46,783 bases of DNA. It comes from SAR116 cluster bacterium MED-G06 (lineage in GTDB: Bacteria; Pseudomonadota; Alphaproteobacteria; Puniceispirillales; Puniceispirillaceae). Below, in pieces: positions 34,652 to 42,950 of the stretch; position 1 is the stretch's first letter, and every line of letters begins with the position of its first letter. A model generated the notes under the pieces. That model was not told the origin of the DNA. It did not search any database and saw only the letters and a program-made list of their open reading frames with translations. A program made the translations under genes and the position numbers. Location of the stretch: positions 1 through 46,783 of the forward strand of contig NTKV01000003.1 of assembly GCA_002457745.1 (NCBI GenBank), given 5' to 3'.

Positions 34652-36274
34652 ATGACCGACGACATTGCGCATTCGCCTGCCGCGCATTTGAAGGACATCG
34701 CCAGCGACGCCAAGGCCTGGCCCTTTGCCGAGGCGCGCGATCTGGTCAAACGTCTTGATGGCAAGGGCCATGACGGCGAGGTGCTGTTCGAGACAGGTTA
34801 CGGCCCGTCTGGCCTGCCGCATATCGGTACGTTTGGCGAGGTGGTGCGCACCAGCATGGTGCGGCATGCGTTCGAGGTGATGACCGGCGCCAAGACGCGG
34901 CTCGTCTGTTTCTCGGATGACATGGACGGGCTTCGCAAGGTTCCCGACAACATCCCGAATGGCGAGGCGATGCAGGCTGATCTTGGACTGCCGCTCACCG
35001 TGGTTCGTGATCCGTTCGGCACGCATTCCTCTTTTGGTGCGCACAACAATGCCCGCCTTCAGGCCTTCCTCGATTCCTTCGGCTTCGACTATGAATTCGT
35101 CAGCTCCACCGACTGTTACCGTTCGGGGCAGTTTGATGACGGGCTGCGCACGGTGCTGGCGCGCTATGACGCCATCATGGAGATCATGCTGCCGACCCTT
35201 GGCGAGGAGCGGCGTGCGACCTACAGCCCGTTCTTCCCGGTCTGCCCCGACACCGGCCGGGTGCTGCAGGCGAAGGTCATCGCGACCCATCCGGACCGTG
35301 ACGCGGTCACCTACCAGCATCCCGAGACCGGTGCCGAGATCGAGACCTCGGTTCTTGGCGGTGCCTGCAAGCTGCAATGGAAGGCGGACTGGGCGATGCG
35401 CTGGTTCGTTCTGGGTGTCGATTACGAAATGGCCGGCAAGGACCTGATCGATTCCGTGCGGCAATCCTCGAAGATCACGCGGGCGATGGGTGGCACCCCG
35501 CCGATCGGCATTTCCTACGAGCTGTTCCTTGATTCCGCTGGCGAGAAAATCTCGAAATCGAAGGGCAATGGTCTCAGCGTCGAGGAATGGCTTCGCTATG
35601 GCAGTCCGGAATCGCTGGCGCTGTTCATGTATGCGCAGCCGCGCCGGGCCAAGAGGCTGCATTTCGAGGTGATCCCGAAGACAGTCGATGAATATTACCA
35701 GCACCGCGCCAAGCTTGGTGAACAGGATGACGCCGGGCAGCTGGAAAACCCGGCCTGGCACATCCATGCCGGGGTGCCGGACGCGGGTGGTATGCCGGTC
35801 AGCTACACGCTGCTCCTGAACCTGGCTTCGGTCTGCCTTGCCGAGACACCGGAAGTGGTCTGGAGCTATGTCAGCGACTATGTCCCCGGAGTCAGCGCCG
35901 CGACGCATCCCGAGCTCGACCGGATGATCGGCTATGCGGTGAATTACTATCAGGACATGGTGCGCCCGCACAAAACCTACCGCGCGGCAAGTGCCGAAGA
36001 GGCGACCCATATCACAGCACTGGTCGCAGCCATCGAGGCCTTGCCGTCCGATGCCGATGCCGAGGCCATCCAGTCGGCTGTCTATGCCACCGGCAAGGCG
36101 GCCGGGTATGAAAATCTGCGGGCCTGGTTCCAGTGCCTGTATGAGGTGCTTCTTGGCCAGTCGGAAGGCCCGCGCATGGGATCCTTCTTTGCCCTCTATG
36201 GCAGGTCGCAATCACTGGCGCTGATGCAGGACGCGCTGGCTGGCAAGCTTGCCTCCTCCGGAGACGCGGCTTGA
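34652..36274 (+). CDS. lysS: Lysyl-tRNA synthetase, class I
   Basis: Class I LysRS (archaeal-type, also found in alphaproteobacteria and spirochaetes), about 540 residues. Seen: HIGH-type motif H57-I-G-T in GYGPSGLPHIGTFGEV, FSDDMDGLRKVPDN, PFFPVCPDTGRV, KLQWKADWAMRW, and the KMSKS variant starting at K299 (KISKSKGNG). It is unrelated to the common class II LysS. ATG 34652 with AGGA upstream is chosen; the upstream extension to 34529 does not look coding. The stop overlaps the pyrD TTG start. Whether a class II copy also exists elsewhere is unknown. Confidence 0.96.
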   Translation: MTDDIAHSPAAHLKDIASDAKAWPFAEARDLVKRLDGKGHDGEVLFETGYGPSGLPHIGTFGEVVRTSMVRHAFEVMTGAKTRLVCFSDDMDGLRKVPDNIPNGEAMQADLGLPLTVVRDPFGTHSSFGAHNNARLQAFLDSFGFDYEFVSSTDCYRSGQFDDGLRTVLARYDAIMEIMLPTLGEERRATYSPFFPVCPDTGRVLQAKVIATHPDRDAVTYQHPETGAEIETSVLGGACKLQWKADWAMRWFVLGVDYEMAGKDLIDSVRQSSKITRAMGGTPPIGISYELFLDSAGEKISKSKGNGLSVEEWLRYGSPESLALFMYAQPRRAKRLHFEVIPKTVDEYYQHRAKLGEQDDAGQLENPAWHIHAGVPDAGGMPVSYTLLLNLASVCLAETPEVVWSYVSDYVPGVSAATHPELDRMIGYAVNYYQDMVRPHKTYRAASAEEATHITALVAAIEALPSDADAEAIQSAVYATGKAAGYENLRAWFQCLYEVLLGQSEGPRMGSFFALYGRSQSLALMQDALAGKLASSGDAA

Positions 36275-37371
36275 TCTGGCAACTGGCGTCGCGTCTGGCG
36301 CGCCTGCTGCCCCCAGAGGCGGCCCATCGCGCCGCGGTGCGCACCTTGTCACTTGGCATCGCGCCGTCGCCGTCCCTGCCGTCCCTGCCGGTCAGCCTGG
36401 CAGGCCTGAGTTTTGACAATCCGCTTGGTCTGGCTGCTGGCTTCGACAAGGATGCCGCCTGTCCCGACGGCGCGCTGCAGCTGGGATTTGGCCATGTCGA
36501 GCTTGGCACGATCACGCCGGACCCGCAGCCCGGCAATCCGCGCCCACGGGTTTTCCGGCTTGCCGATGATGGCGCGGTAATCAATCGCTACGGGTTCAAC
36601 AGCGGCGGGATGGGCGCGGCGAAGGCGCGGCTTGCCGCGCGGCAGGCTGGCCCGAACAGGCAGCAGGGTGTCATCGGCATCAATGTTGGGGCGAACAAGA
36701 CAAGCGCCGCGTCGACAGATGATTACCGCCTTGCGGTCACCAGCCTTGTGGCGTTTGCCGACTACATCACGCTGAATATATCCTCGCCGAACACGCCGGG
36801 GCTTCGTGATCTTCAGGCTGGCGACAATCTGCGCCGGACGATTGCCGCCGGCCGTGACGGCATGGCTGCCGCTGGCCGCACCGTGCCCCTGTTTGTGAAG
36901 GTTGCGCCGGATCTGGAGGACGCGGATATCGAGGCCATCTGCGCCACGGCCTCGGCAGAGGGTGTGGACGGGTTGATCGCCACCAACACCACCATCAGCC
37001 GACCGCAGACGCTCCGTTCGCCGCAGGCTGCCGAGACAGGTGGCCTGTCCGGCGCGCCTCTGTTCGAGATGTCAACGCATGTGCTGGCCGCGATGGCCCG
37101 CCATCTTGCCGGCAACGGGCCGGCATTGATCGGGGCTGGTGGTGTGGCAACAGGCTGGCAGGCCTATGCCAAGATTCTGGTCGGGGCAAGCCTGGTCCAG
37201 CTTTACACCGCGCTGGCGCTGCACGGGCCAGAGCTTCCGGCGCGGGTCATCTCCGAGCTGGCGGCGCTATTGCGTGCCGACGGTCACGACAGCATCGAGG
37301 CAGCGCGCGGCTCCATTCCTGATGCCGGGGCGGCTATCCGGCACGCGCTTCATCTTGCGCAAAACGTCTGA
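36271..37371 (+). CDS. pyrD: Dihydroorotate dehydrogenase (quinone), class 2
   Basis: Membrane-associated FMN enzyme oxidising dihydroorotate with quinone, fourth step of pyrimidine synthesis; 366 residues. Seen: an N-terminal amphipathic helix region (LASRLARLLPPEAAHRAAVR) typical of class 2, NPLGLAAGFDKDA, RVFRLADDGAVINRYGFNSGG, NISSPNTPGLRDLQ with the catalytic-base Ser region, LFVKVAPDL, TNTT and IGAGGVATGWQAYAKI. The start is TTG 36271 inside the lysS stop (TTGA), with GGAG upstream. The last 38 bp overlap the end of the convergent ribbon-helix-helix gene. Confidence 0.95.
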   Translation: MIWQLASRLARLLPPEAAHRAAVRTLSLGIAPSPSLPSLPVSLAGLSFDNPLGLAAGFDKDAACPDGALQLGFGHVELGTITPDPQPGNPRPRVFRLADDGAVINRYGFNSGGMGAAKARLAARQAGPNRQQGVIGINVGANKTSAASTDDYRLAVTSLVAFADYITLNISSPNTPGLRDLQAGDNLRRTIAAGRDGMAAAGRTVPLFVKVAPDLEDADIEAICATASAEGVDGLIATNTTISRPQTLRSPQAAETGGLSGAPLFEMSTHVLAAMARHLAGNGPALIGAGGVATGWQAYAKILVGASLVQLYTALALHGPELPARVISELAALLRADGHDSIEAARGSIPDAGAAIRHALHLAQNV

Positions 37372-37768
37372 TCGCCAGCTGTAGCAAAGGCAAAGGCGGC
37401 CCGGACGGCTGCGGCGCGCGAAGCAGCCCGTCGCGGCGGCGCTGCTGCATGTCAGGATCAACGAAGGGCGGGTTGTTGATCTGATCGAGAAGCCGGAAAT
37501 AGGCCAGCACGACAAGCCGCGCCGATGACGCCATGCTTGAATTCCGGCGCGCATGATCGACATGGGCGCAGAACTCGTCGAGCGAGACAGTCTCCTTGTC
37601 CAGCATGCTGTCGATGCTGTCCCAGACATAGGCTTCGAGGACAATGGTTGTACGTCGGCCCCCGACGCGTACATTGCGTTTCAGGCGCCGGCCAGTTGAG
37701 GCCGGGTTGGGCCGTGGCTCGTTGCCGCGTCGATGCTGACGCAGCCCGGAGTCGCTTCCTTGGATCAT
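37334..37768 (-). CDS. Ribbon-helix-helix domain protein
   Basis: 144 residues. Residues ~35-95 match the alphaproteobacterial ribbon-helix-helix family (RRTTIVLEAYVWDSIDSML, SLDEFCAHVDHA, MASSARLVVLAYFRLL), probably a small DNA-binding regulator. The basic N-terminal ~30 residues and the Pro-rich C-terminus are not recognisable. GGAAGG lies upstream of the ATG. Its 3' end overlaps the 3' end of pyrD by 38 bp in antisense, and a 12-bp tandem repeat sits 24 bp upstream of its start. Target genes unknown. Confidence 0.75.
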   Translation of the reverse strand: MIQGSDSGLRQHRRGNEPRPNPASTGRRLKRNVRVGGRRTTIVLEAYVWDSIDSMLDKETVSLDEFCAHVDHARRNSSMASSARLVVLAYFRLLDQINNPPFVDPDMQQRRRDGLLRAPQPSGPPLPLLQLAIRRFAQDEARAG

Positions 37769-37791
37769 GGGTTTGCTGCCTTCCAGTTGCG

Positions 37792-37839
37792 GTATCAGGC
37801 CAGGTGTCAGGCCAAGTATCAGGCCAAGTATCAGGCCAG
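37792..37839. repeat. 12-bp tandem repeat, 4 units
   Basis: Four contiguous units of GTATCAGGCCAA (starts 37792, 37804, 37816, 37828) with at most one or two changes, upstream of the ribbon-helix-helix start. Each unit would read TWPD on the minus strand, but no real gene uses it. Confidence 0.9.
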
Positions 37840-37949
37840 GTGACGCATGAGGAAATCATCGCCATCTGATAACAAGGATAATCCGAAAGGTTTAATAATC
37901 CGCTAAGCCGGGCGCGGAATTCGTCGCCGCGGTCACGCCCGATTCAGGC

Positions 37950-37978
37950 TTGACCTCACCATGGCGCTGGCCTATACC
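37950..37978 (+). promoter_or_regulatory. rpmB promoter
   Basis: TTGACC (37950-37955), exactly 17 bp, TATACC (37973-37978), 99 bp upstream of the rpmB ATG. It is the best sigma-70 match for a housekeeping gene in the window and leaves a leader of about 90 nt. Confidence 0.65.
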
Positions 37979-38077
37979 CACGCATCGTTATTCACTGCGG
38001 CACAGACGCCGCCGCCGGAGCCACCATAACAGGTGGAAACACCGGGCGAGATGTTCGAAGAGATGGGAGCCAGTTCA

Positions 38078-38368
38078 ATGGCCAAACGCTGTCAAATCAC
38101 AGGCAAGACGGTGATGTCTGGCAACAATGTCAGCCACGCCAACAACAAGACCCGCCGCCGGTTCCTTCCGAACCTGCAGCAGGCCACCATGCACAGCGAG
38201 GCCCTTGGCCGTCGCGTCAGCCTGCGCCTGTCGACCAGCGCCATGCGCACCATCGAGAAGCATGGCGGCCTTGACGCATTTCTGATGCAGGCCCGCAACG
38301 CCGAGCTTGCCGACGAGGCACGCCAGCTGAAGCGCGAGATCAAGGCAGCCCAGGGTACTGCCGGCTGA
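38078..38368 (+). CDS. rpmB: 50S ribosomal protein L28
   Basis: Large-subunit protein L28, 96 residues. Seen: [33 protein letters not shown], the invariant N-terminal pattern, and [22 protein letters not shown] with an alphaproteobacterial C-terminal helix extension. ATG 38078 has GGGAG upstream. Transcribed alone, with its own promoter and terminator. Confidence 0.98.
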   Translation: MAKRCQITGKTVMSGNNVSHANNKTRRRFLPNLQQATMHSEALGRRVSLRLSTSAMRTIEKHGGLDAFLMQARNAELADEARQLKREIKAAQGTAG

Positions 38369-38393
38369 ACCAGCCAGAATCGTCCGGAATGAA

Positions 38394-38422
38394 AAAAAGC
38401 CCCGCCATCGGCGGGGCTTTTT
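38394..38422. terminator. Bidirectional terminator between rpmB and cobT
   Basis: A 13-bp perfect stem (AAAAAGCCCCGCC / GGCGGGGCTTTTT) with a 3-nt loop, giving an A run on one side and a T run on the other. It serves both convergent genes, 25 bp after rpmB and 40 bp beyond the cobT stop. Confidence 0.95.
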
Positions 38423-38462
38423 CGTTGTGCGGTGCGAGCGGCGTAAGCGGCAATCCGGATGA

Positions 38463-40313
38463 TCAGGCCACGCGGCCAAACTTGCGGTTGGCATCCTCGT
38501 CAAACAGGTCGGTCAGCTGCCCGACAACGGCACCGCCAAGCTGGTCGACATCGGTGATCGTCACCGCACGGCGGTAATAGCGGGTGACATCATGGCCAAT
38601 GCCGATGGCCAGAAGTTCGACCGGTGAACGCCCCTCGATATAGGTGATCACTTCGCGCAGATGCTTTTCCAGATAGCTGCCGCTGTTCACTGACAGGGTC
38701 GAATCATCAACCGGTGCCCCGTCCGAGATCACCAGCAGGATGCGGCGGTCCTCATTTCGCGCCAGAAGCCGCTCATGGGCCCATAGCAGCGCCTCGCCAT
38801 CGATGTTCTCCTTCAGGATGCCTTCGCGCAGCATCAGCCCGAGCGATTTGCGCGCCCGGCGCCATGGGGCGTCCGCCCCCTTGTAGATGATGTGGCGAAG
38901 GTCGTTCAGCCGCCCCGGCGCCGCCGGCTTGCCGGCCTGCTGCCACATCTCGCGCGACTGTCCGCCCTTCCAGGCGCGGGTGGTGAAGCCGAGAATCTCG
39001 ACCTTCACACCGCAGCGCTCCAGCGTGCGTGCCAGAATATCGGCGGTGACGGCGGCGATGGTGATCGGCCTGCCGCGCATCGACCCGGAATTGTCCAGAA
39101 GCAGCGTGACGACGGTGTCACGGAATTTGGTGTCCTGCTCCATCTTGTAGGACAGCGGGCTCAGCGGTTGCGTCACCACCCGGTGAAGCTTGCCAGCATC
39201 AAGAATGCCTTCCTCGAGGTCGAAGTCCCAGGAACGGTTCTGATGCGCCATCAGCTTGCGCTGCAGCCTGTTGGCAAGCTTGCCGACAACGCTGGCAACA
39301 TTTTCCATATGCCGGTCAAGCATCAGGCGGAGCCTGTCCAGCTCCTCGGGATCGCACAGATCGGCAGCCGCCACAATTTCGTCAAAGCGGGTCTCGAACA
39401 CGCGATAGGCGTCCTTCGCCTGGCCGCGGTCCTGGTTGTGGCCCTGCATGTCGGAATGTGGTGACTCTCCGTCCGACATGCCGTCCTCGGCGCCATCCGC
39501 ATCGACCATCTCGCCATCGTCGCTGGCGCCGCCATCGCCGGAATCCTCCATCGACTGGCTTTCATCGCCTTCGGACTGGTCCTCGCCGGCCGCGGACTGC
39601 TCGCCACCATCCTCGTTCTGCTGCTCGCCGCTGTCGTCCGACTGATCGCTGTCGTCCTCGGAATCATCCTGATCGGCAGCCGAATCACCAAGATCGGTCT
39701 CCAGCGCGCCGATGAGACGCCGGGAAATCTCGGCAAAGCGGGCCTGGTCGTCGAGCGAGTCACCAAGTTCATCAAACAGTTCGCCGGCGCGGCTTTTCAC
39801 CCAGGGACGCCACAGATCCATCACCATCGACAGATTCGTCGGCGGCGGCGCACCGGTCAGTTCCTCACGCAGCATCAGCCGCACGACTTCGGCAATTCCG
39901 GCTTCGTCAGCCTGTCCGGGGGCATCGATCTGCCGGCCTTCATAGCGCTGGTTGAGAGCGGCCTCGAGATTGACCCCGACCCCTTTCAGCTCACGCGATC
40001 CGATGGCCTCGACGCGGGCGCGTTCGGCGGATTCAAAGATGGCACGGGCGCCGTCAAGCGACGGACAGAGTTTGCGATGCGTTTTCTCGTCGTGATGCGC
40101 CAGCCACAGCGCCGCGCCGTCGGCAGCCCCGCGAAGGCTGGCCCGCTGCTGTGCAGTGGCCCGCGGCGGCAATGCCGGAAGGCGCACATCGGCCTTGCCG
40201 ACATGTGTGTCGGTGCCGGCATAGCTCACCTGATGCTCGACGCCACCGGCAAGCGCACGCATCGCCGCTGCGGTCGATTTCAGGAACTGCTGGTTCGGAT
40301 CACCGTTCGACAT
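38463..40313 (-). CDS. cobT: Cobaltochelatase subunit CobT
   Basis: 616 residues; with CobS forms the AAA+ part of the aerobic cobaltochelatase (CobNST), which inserts Co into hydrogenobyrinic acid a,c-diamide for B12. Seen: N-terminal CobT domain ([16 protein letters not shown]), a very acidic Asp/Glu/Ser stretch near residues 210-300, and a C-terminal VWA domain with [18 protein letters not shown] and [12 protein letters not shown]. No cobN gene is in the window. It lies 9 bp after cobS. The rpmB, cobT, cobS, J-domain, bolA order is common in alphaproteobacteria, including some that may use CobST for other tasks. Confidence 0.94.
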   Translation of the reverse strand: MSNGDPNQQFLKSTAAAMRALAGGVEHQVSYAGTDTHVGKADVRLPALPPRATAQQRASLRGAADGAALWLAHHDEKTHRKLCPSLDGARAIFESAERARVEAIGSRELKGVGVNLEAALNQRYEGRQIDAPGQADEAGIAEVVRLMLREELTGAPPPTNLSMVMDLWRPWVKSRAGELFDELGDSLDDQARFAEISRRLIGALETDLGDSAADQDDSEDDSDQSDDSGEQQNEDGGEQSAAGEDQSEGDESQSMEDSGDGGASDDGEMVDADGAEDGMSDGESPHSDMQGHNQDRGQAKDAYRVFETRFDEIVAAADLCDPEELDRLRLMLDRHMENVASVVGKLANRLQRKLMAHQNRSWDFDLEEGILDAGKLHRVVTQPLSPLSYKMEQDTKFRDTVVTLLLDNSGSMRGRPITIAAVTADILARTLERCGVKVEILGFTTRAWKGGQSREMWQQAGKPAAPGRLNDLRHIIYKGADAPWRRARKSLGLMLREGILKENIDGEALLWAHERLLARNEDRRILLVISDGAPVDDSTLSVNSGSYLEKHLREVITYIEGRSPVELLAIGIGHDVTRYYRRAVTITDVDQLGGAVVGQLTDLFDEDANRKFGRVA

Positions 40314-40322
40314 GCGGTTGCG

Positions 40323-41330
40323 TTACCCGACCGTCGCCTGGCGGACCGGCGCCTCGGGAAGGTCGATGCCAAAACAGCGTTGATAATACTCGGCCACGGT
40401 CGGGCGCTCGACCTCGTCACATTTGTTCAGGAAGCTGAGCCGGAAGGCGGTGGTCATGTCGCCGAAGATCGTGGTGTTCTCGGCCCAGGTGATCACCGTC
40501 CTTGGCGACATCACCGTCGACAGATCGCCAGACATGAAGCCCTTGCGGGTCAGGTCGGCCATCCGCACCATGCCGGCGACGGTCTCACGTCCTTCGGCGG
40601 TGTCATAGTCTGTCAGCTTCGCCGCAACGATCCCGACCTCGTCCTCATGCGGCAGATAGTTCAGGGTCGAGACAATCGACCAGCGGTCCATCTGGCCCTG
40701 GTTGATCTGCTGCGTGCCGTGATACAGGCCGGTGGTGTCGCCAAGGCCGACCGTGTTCGCAGTGGCGAACAGCCGGAAGCTGGGATTGGGATGGATCACC
40801 CGGTTGGTGTCCAGAAGGGTGAGCTTGCCGTCGACCTCGAGAACGCGCTGGATGACGAACATCACATCCGCGCGGCCGGCGTCATATTCGTCAAACACGA
40901 TGGCCACCGGGTTCTGCAGTGCCCAGGGAAGGATGCCTTCACGGAACTCGGTCACCTGCTTGCCCTCACGAAGGACGATGGCGTCCTTGCCGATCAGGTC
41001 GATACGGCTGATATGGCTGTCCAGATTGACCCGGATACAGGGCCAGTTCAGGCGTGCCGCGACCTGTTCGATATGGGTTGATTTGCCGGTGCCGTGATAG
41101 CCCTGGATCATCACCCGCCGGTTGTGGCCGAAGCCGGCCAGAATCGCCAGTGTGGTGTCATGGTCGAACTGGTAGGCCTCGTCAATGGAGGGCACATATT
41201 CCGAGCTCTGCGAAAAGGCAGGCACGGTCATGTCGACATCAAGGCCAAACACCTCTCTCACATTGATCGTCGTGTCAGGCGCTGGCAGCGAGTGGGCGTT
41301 CATTTTGGTCATTGTCTGTTCGTTAGGCAT
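40323..41330 (-). CDS. cobS: Cobaltochelatase subunit CobS
   Basis: 335-residue MoxR-group AAA+ ATPase powering cobalt insertion with CobT and CobN. Seen: Walker [22 protein letters not shown], the [15 protein letters not shown] region, Walker [47 protein letters not shown] with sensor 1, and a C-terminal [21 protein letters not shown] that is highly specific for CobS. This is the CobNST CobS, not the cobalamin synthase that shares the symbol. It overlaps no gene; the J-domain gene lies 41 bp upstream on the same strand. Confidence 0.96.
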   Translation of the reverse strand: MPNEQTMTKMNAHSLPAPDTTINVREVFGLDVDMTVPAFSQSSEYVPSIDEAYQFDHDTTLAILAGFGHNRRVMIQGYHGTGKSTHIEQVAARLNWPCIRVNLDSHISRIDLIGKDAIVLREGKQVTEFREGILPWALQNPVAIVFDEYDAGRADVMFVIQRVLEVDGKLTLLDTNRVIHPNPSFRLFATANTVGLGDTTGLYHGTQQINQGQMDRWSIVSTLNYLPHEDEVGIVAAKLTDYDTAEGRETVAGMVRMADLTRKGFMSGDLSTVMSPRTVITWAENTTIFGDMTTAFRLSFLNKCDEVERPTVAEYYQRCFGIDLPEAPVRQATVG

Positions 41331-41371
41331 AAATTCAGTTCTCCGAAAGCAGCCGCACCTACGGCATTAGG

Positions 41372-42019
41372 TCAGGACATGGTTGGTGTGGCAGTGCTTT
41401 GCAATGATTTGCGAATCAAATCATAAGCCAGATTGATCTCTTTTAGACGTTCCTCGGCCCCGGCGTCACCCCCATTTGTATCCGGGTGATTTTCCTTGGC
41501 CAGCTGTTTGTACTGCGCCTTGACCGCATTGAAATCGGACACCGGCTCCATGCGGAGCGTTTTCCAGGCCTGACGTTCTTCCGGGCTGAGCTGGCGCTGT
41601 TGCGCCGTGCCATTTGCCCGTGCTTCGAAATCGAACAGGCCGGTATGGTCCTCGAAGATCTCTTCGGCAGGCTTGCCGGTGGCGAATTTCCAGCTCGGGC
41701 GTTCCCAGGTGGTGGCGCGGCGGATTTCCGCCTCCAGCGCGGCCCCCTGAAGCCCTTCATAGTAGTTCCAGGATTTGTTGTAGGCGCGCACATGTTCAAG
41801 ACAGAACCAGATATAGTCGCGAAGGGCATCGCGCGAGCGGGGCGCCGGATAATGTGCCTCGGCGGTGCATCCCTCGGCTTCGCACAGACGGGTGCGGCCG
41901 GCGGCGGGCTCGCCGTCGGCATCCGAGAATCCGTCGGACTGGCCGCCGGTCCTTGTCCCGGACATGCCGGGAATCTTTGCCTCTGGTCTGGAGGGGCGTC
42001 TCATAATATGGTCCATCAT
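41372..42019 (-). CDS. J-domain protein, DnaJ-like
   Basis: About 215 residues. The J domain is at the C-terminus (residues ~150-208): DFNAVKAQYKQLAKENHPDTNGGD with the HPD signature, so it should stimulate an Hsp70 partner. The N-terminal two thirds carry two cysteines in CEAEGCTAEAHYPAP and a conserved YIWFCLEHVRAYNKSWNYYEG block, the alphaproteobacterial family seen beside cobS and bolA. No G/F or zinc-finger region, so it is not canonical DnaJ. Start chosen at 42019; 42016 and 42004 are also possible. The start region is divergent from and close to bolA (ATG 42070). Confidence 0.88.
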   Translation of the reverse strand: MMDHIMRRPSRPEAKIPGMSGTRTGGQSDGFSDADGEPAAGRTRLCEAEGCTAEAHYPAPRSRDALRDYIWFCLEHVRAYNKSWNYYEGLQGAALEAEIRRATTWERPSWKFATGKPAEEIFEDHTGLFDFEARANGTAQQRQLSPEERQAWKTLRMEPVSDFNAVKAQYKQLAKENHPDTNGGDAGAEERLKEINLAYDLIRKSLQSTATPTMS

Positions 42020-42069
42020 AGTGACCCGCCACATGCAGGCAATCAAAACCCCCAAGCCGGAGATAGCAC

Positions 42070-42327
42070 ATGACCATGGCCGATGCCATAGCGACAAAGC
42101 TGAAAGATGCGCTTTCGCCACGCCATATCGAGGTGCTGGATGTCAGTCACAAACATGCCGGCCATGCTGGCTGGCGCGAAGGGGGTGAGACGCATTTCGA
42201 GGTGACGATGACAGCGGACGCCTTTGCCGGAAAGAGCCGCGTCGAATGCCACCGCATGGTCAACCACATTCTTGCCGACGAACTGGCCAGCACTGTGCAC
42301 GCGTTGCAGCTGCAGCTGTCCTCCTGA
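42070..42327 (+). CDS. bolA: BolA family protein
   Basis: 85 residues, BolA/IbaG fold; partners of monothiol glutaredoxins in Fe-S handling and stress. Seen: IATKLKDALSPRHIEVLDVSHKHAGH, GGETHFEVTMTADAFAGKSRVECHRMV, and L...VHALQLQL, with conserved HAGH and RV..HR.V. GGAG precedes the ATG. It is divergent from the J-domain gene and convergent with the DUF2889 gene. The H in the variable loop suits Fe-S cluster binding with a glutaredoxin; the partner is not here. Confidence 0.95.
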   Translation: MTMADAIATKLKDALSPRHIEVLDVSHKHAGHAGWREGGETHFEVTMTADAFAGKSRVECHRMVNHILADELASTVHALQLQLSS

Positions 42328-42331
42328 CGTC

Positions 42332-42370
42332 GGCCCGGATCTCTGGCCCGGATACCTGACTCGGATCTCT
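42332..42370. repeat. 13-bp tandem repeat, 3 units
   Basis: Units GGCCCGGATCTCT, GGCCCGGATACCT and GACTCGGATCTCT (42332, 42345, 42358) fill almost all of the 41-bp space between the convergent bolA and DUF2889 stops; the last two bases belong to the DUF2889 stop codon. Confidence 0.85.
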
Positions 42371-42950
42371 AGTCGTCCACCGCATAGGCGATGCAGCTGT
42401 TCGCCATCGCGCTGGCGCGTTCCTTGCTGCGTGCTGTCACCGTTTCCATGCCGGTGCTGGCAACCGTCTGACGGCGCTGCCGGGCGTCCTCGCCATAGCG
42501 GGTCTGGAAGGCGATGGTGCCCACCACGCCCATCAGCTCGGTGATATGGGTGCAGCCATGCCGCCCCCCGATTGCCGCCGCCACCTTTCGGCGCCATCCC
42601 GGTCCGATGGTCAGCCCGACAATGTGTTGGAACGCATCATTCGCCGTCGGGCATATGGCGTAGGGGCCGGCAATGGTCAGCGCTTCGGCGGCATGAACCT
42701 TCATGTCACGATCCACGGTCACCCGCACCTTCATGTGATGCACATACTGGTCGGGGGTGACATCGCCGCGAAATTCGGTGGGGAAGGGATAGGACTTGTT
42801 GTCGGTCATCTCCGCCTCGATGTCGAACAGCCCATCCTCGCGGACAAAGCCGTTGCAGCTGACGCGGCGGTTATGCACTTCCTCGCGCGGGACCGGCTGG
42901 CTTAGCTCGGTCGGATGGTTCGCCCCGTAGGGGGTGGCTGGCTTATCCAT
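42369..42950 (-). CDS. DUF2889 family protein
   Basis: 193 residues, DUF2889, function unknown. Seen: PREEVHNRRVSCNGFVREDGLFDIEAEMTD, VHHMKVRVTVDRDMKVHAAEA, GPGWRRKVAAAIGGRHGCTHITELMG, the conserved family core, with several His/Cys residues that could bind a metal or cofactor. Its ATG overlaps the corC stop by 8 bp (ATGGATAA), so it is coupled to the upstream transporter and ends the aroK-aroB-corC-DUF2889 operon. Confidence 0.88.
   Translation of the reverse strand: MDKPATPYGANHPTELSQPVPREEVHNRRVSCNGFVREDGLFDIEAEMTDNKSYPFPTEFRGDVTPDQYVHHMKVRVTVDRDMKVHAAEALTIAGPYAICPTANDAFQHIVGLTIGPGWRRKVAAAIGGRHGCTHITELMGVVGTIAFQTRYGEDARQRRQTVASTGMETVTARSKERASAMANSCIAYAVDD

Larger units (their letters stand above)
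37769..38077. other. Divergent intergenic region before rpmB
   Basis: 309 bp without a gene. It contains the 12-bp tandem array (37792-37839), an AT-rich stretch around 37860-37905 and the rpmB promoter (37950-37978). A short in-frame extension of rpmB to 38033 exists but does not resemble L28. Confidence 0.6.

Noticed and set aside
34430-36211. Long minus-strand open frame opposite lysS
   Set aside because: Lies wholly opposite a well-supported synthetase, with no family match and no ribosome binding site.
37458-37865. Frame with repeated TWPD peptide
   Set aside because: The repetition only reflects the 12-bp tandem DNA repeat; the frame overlaps the ribbon-helix-helix gene out of phase.
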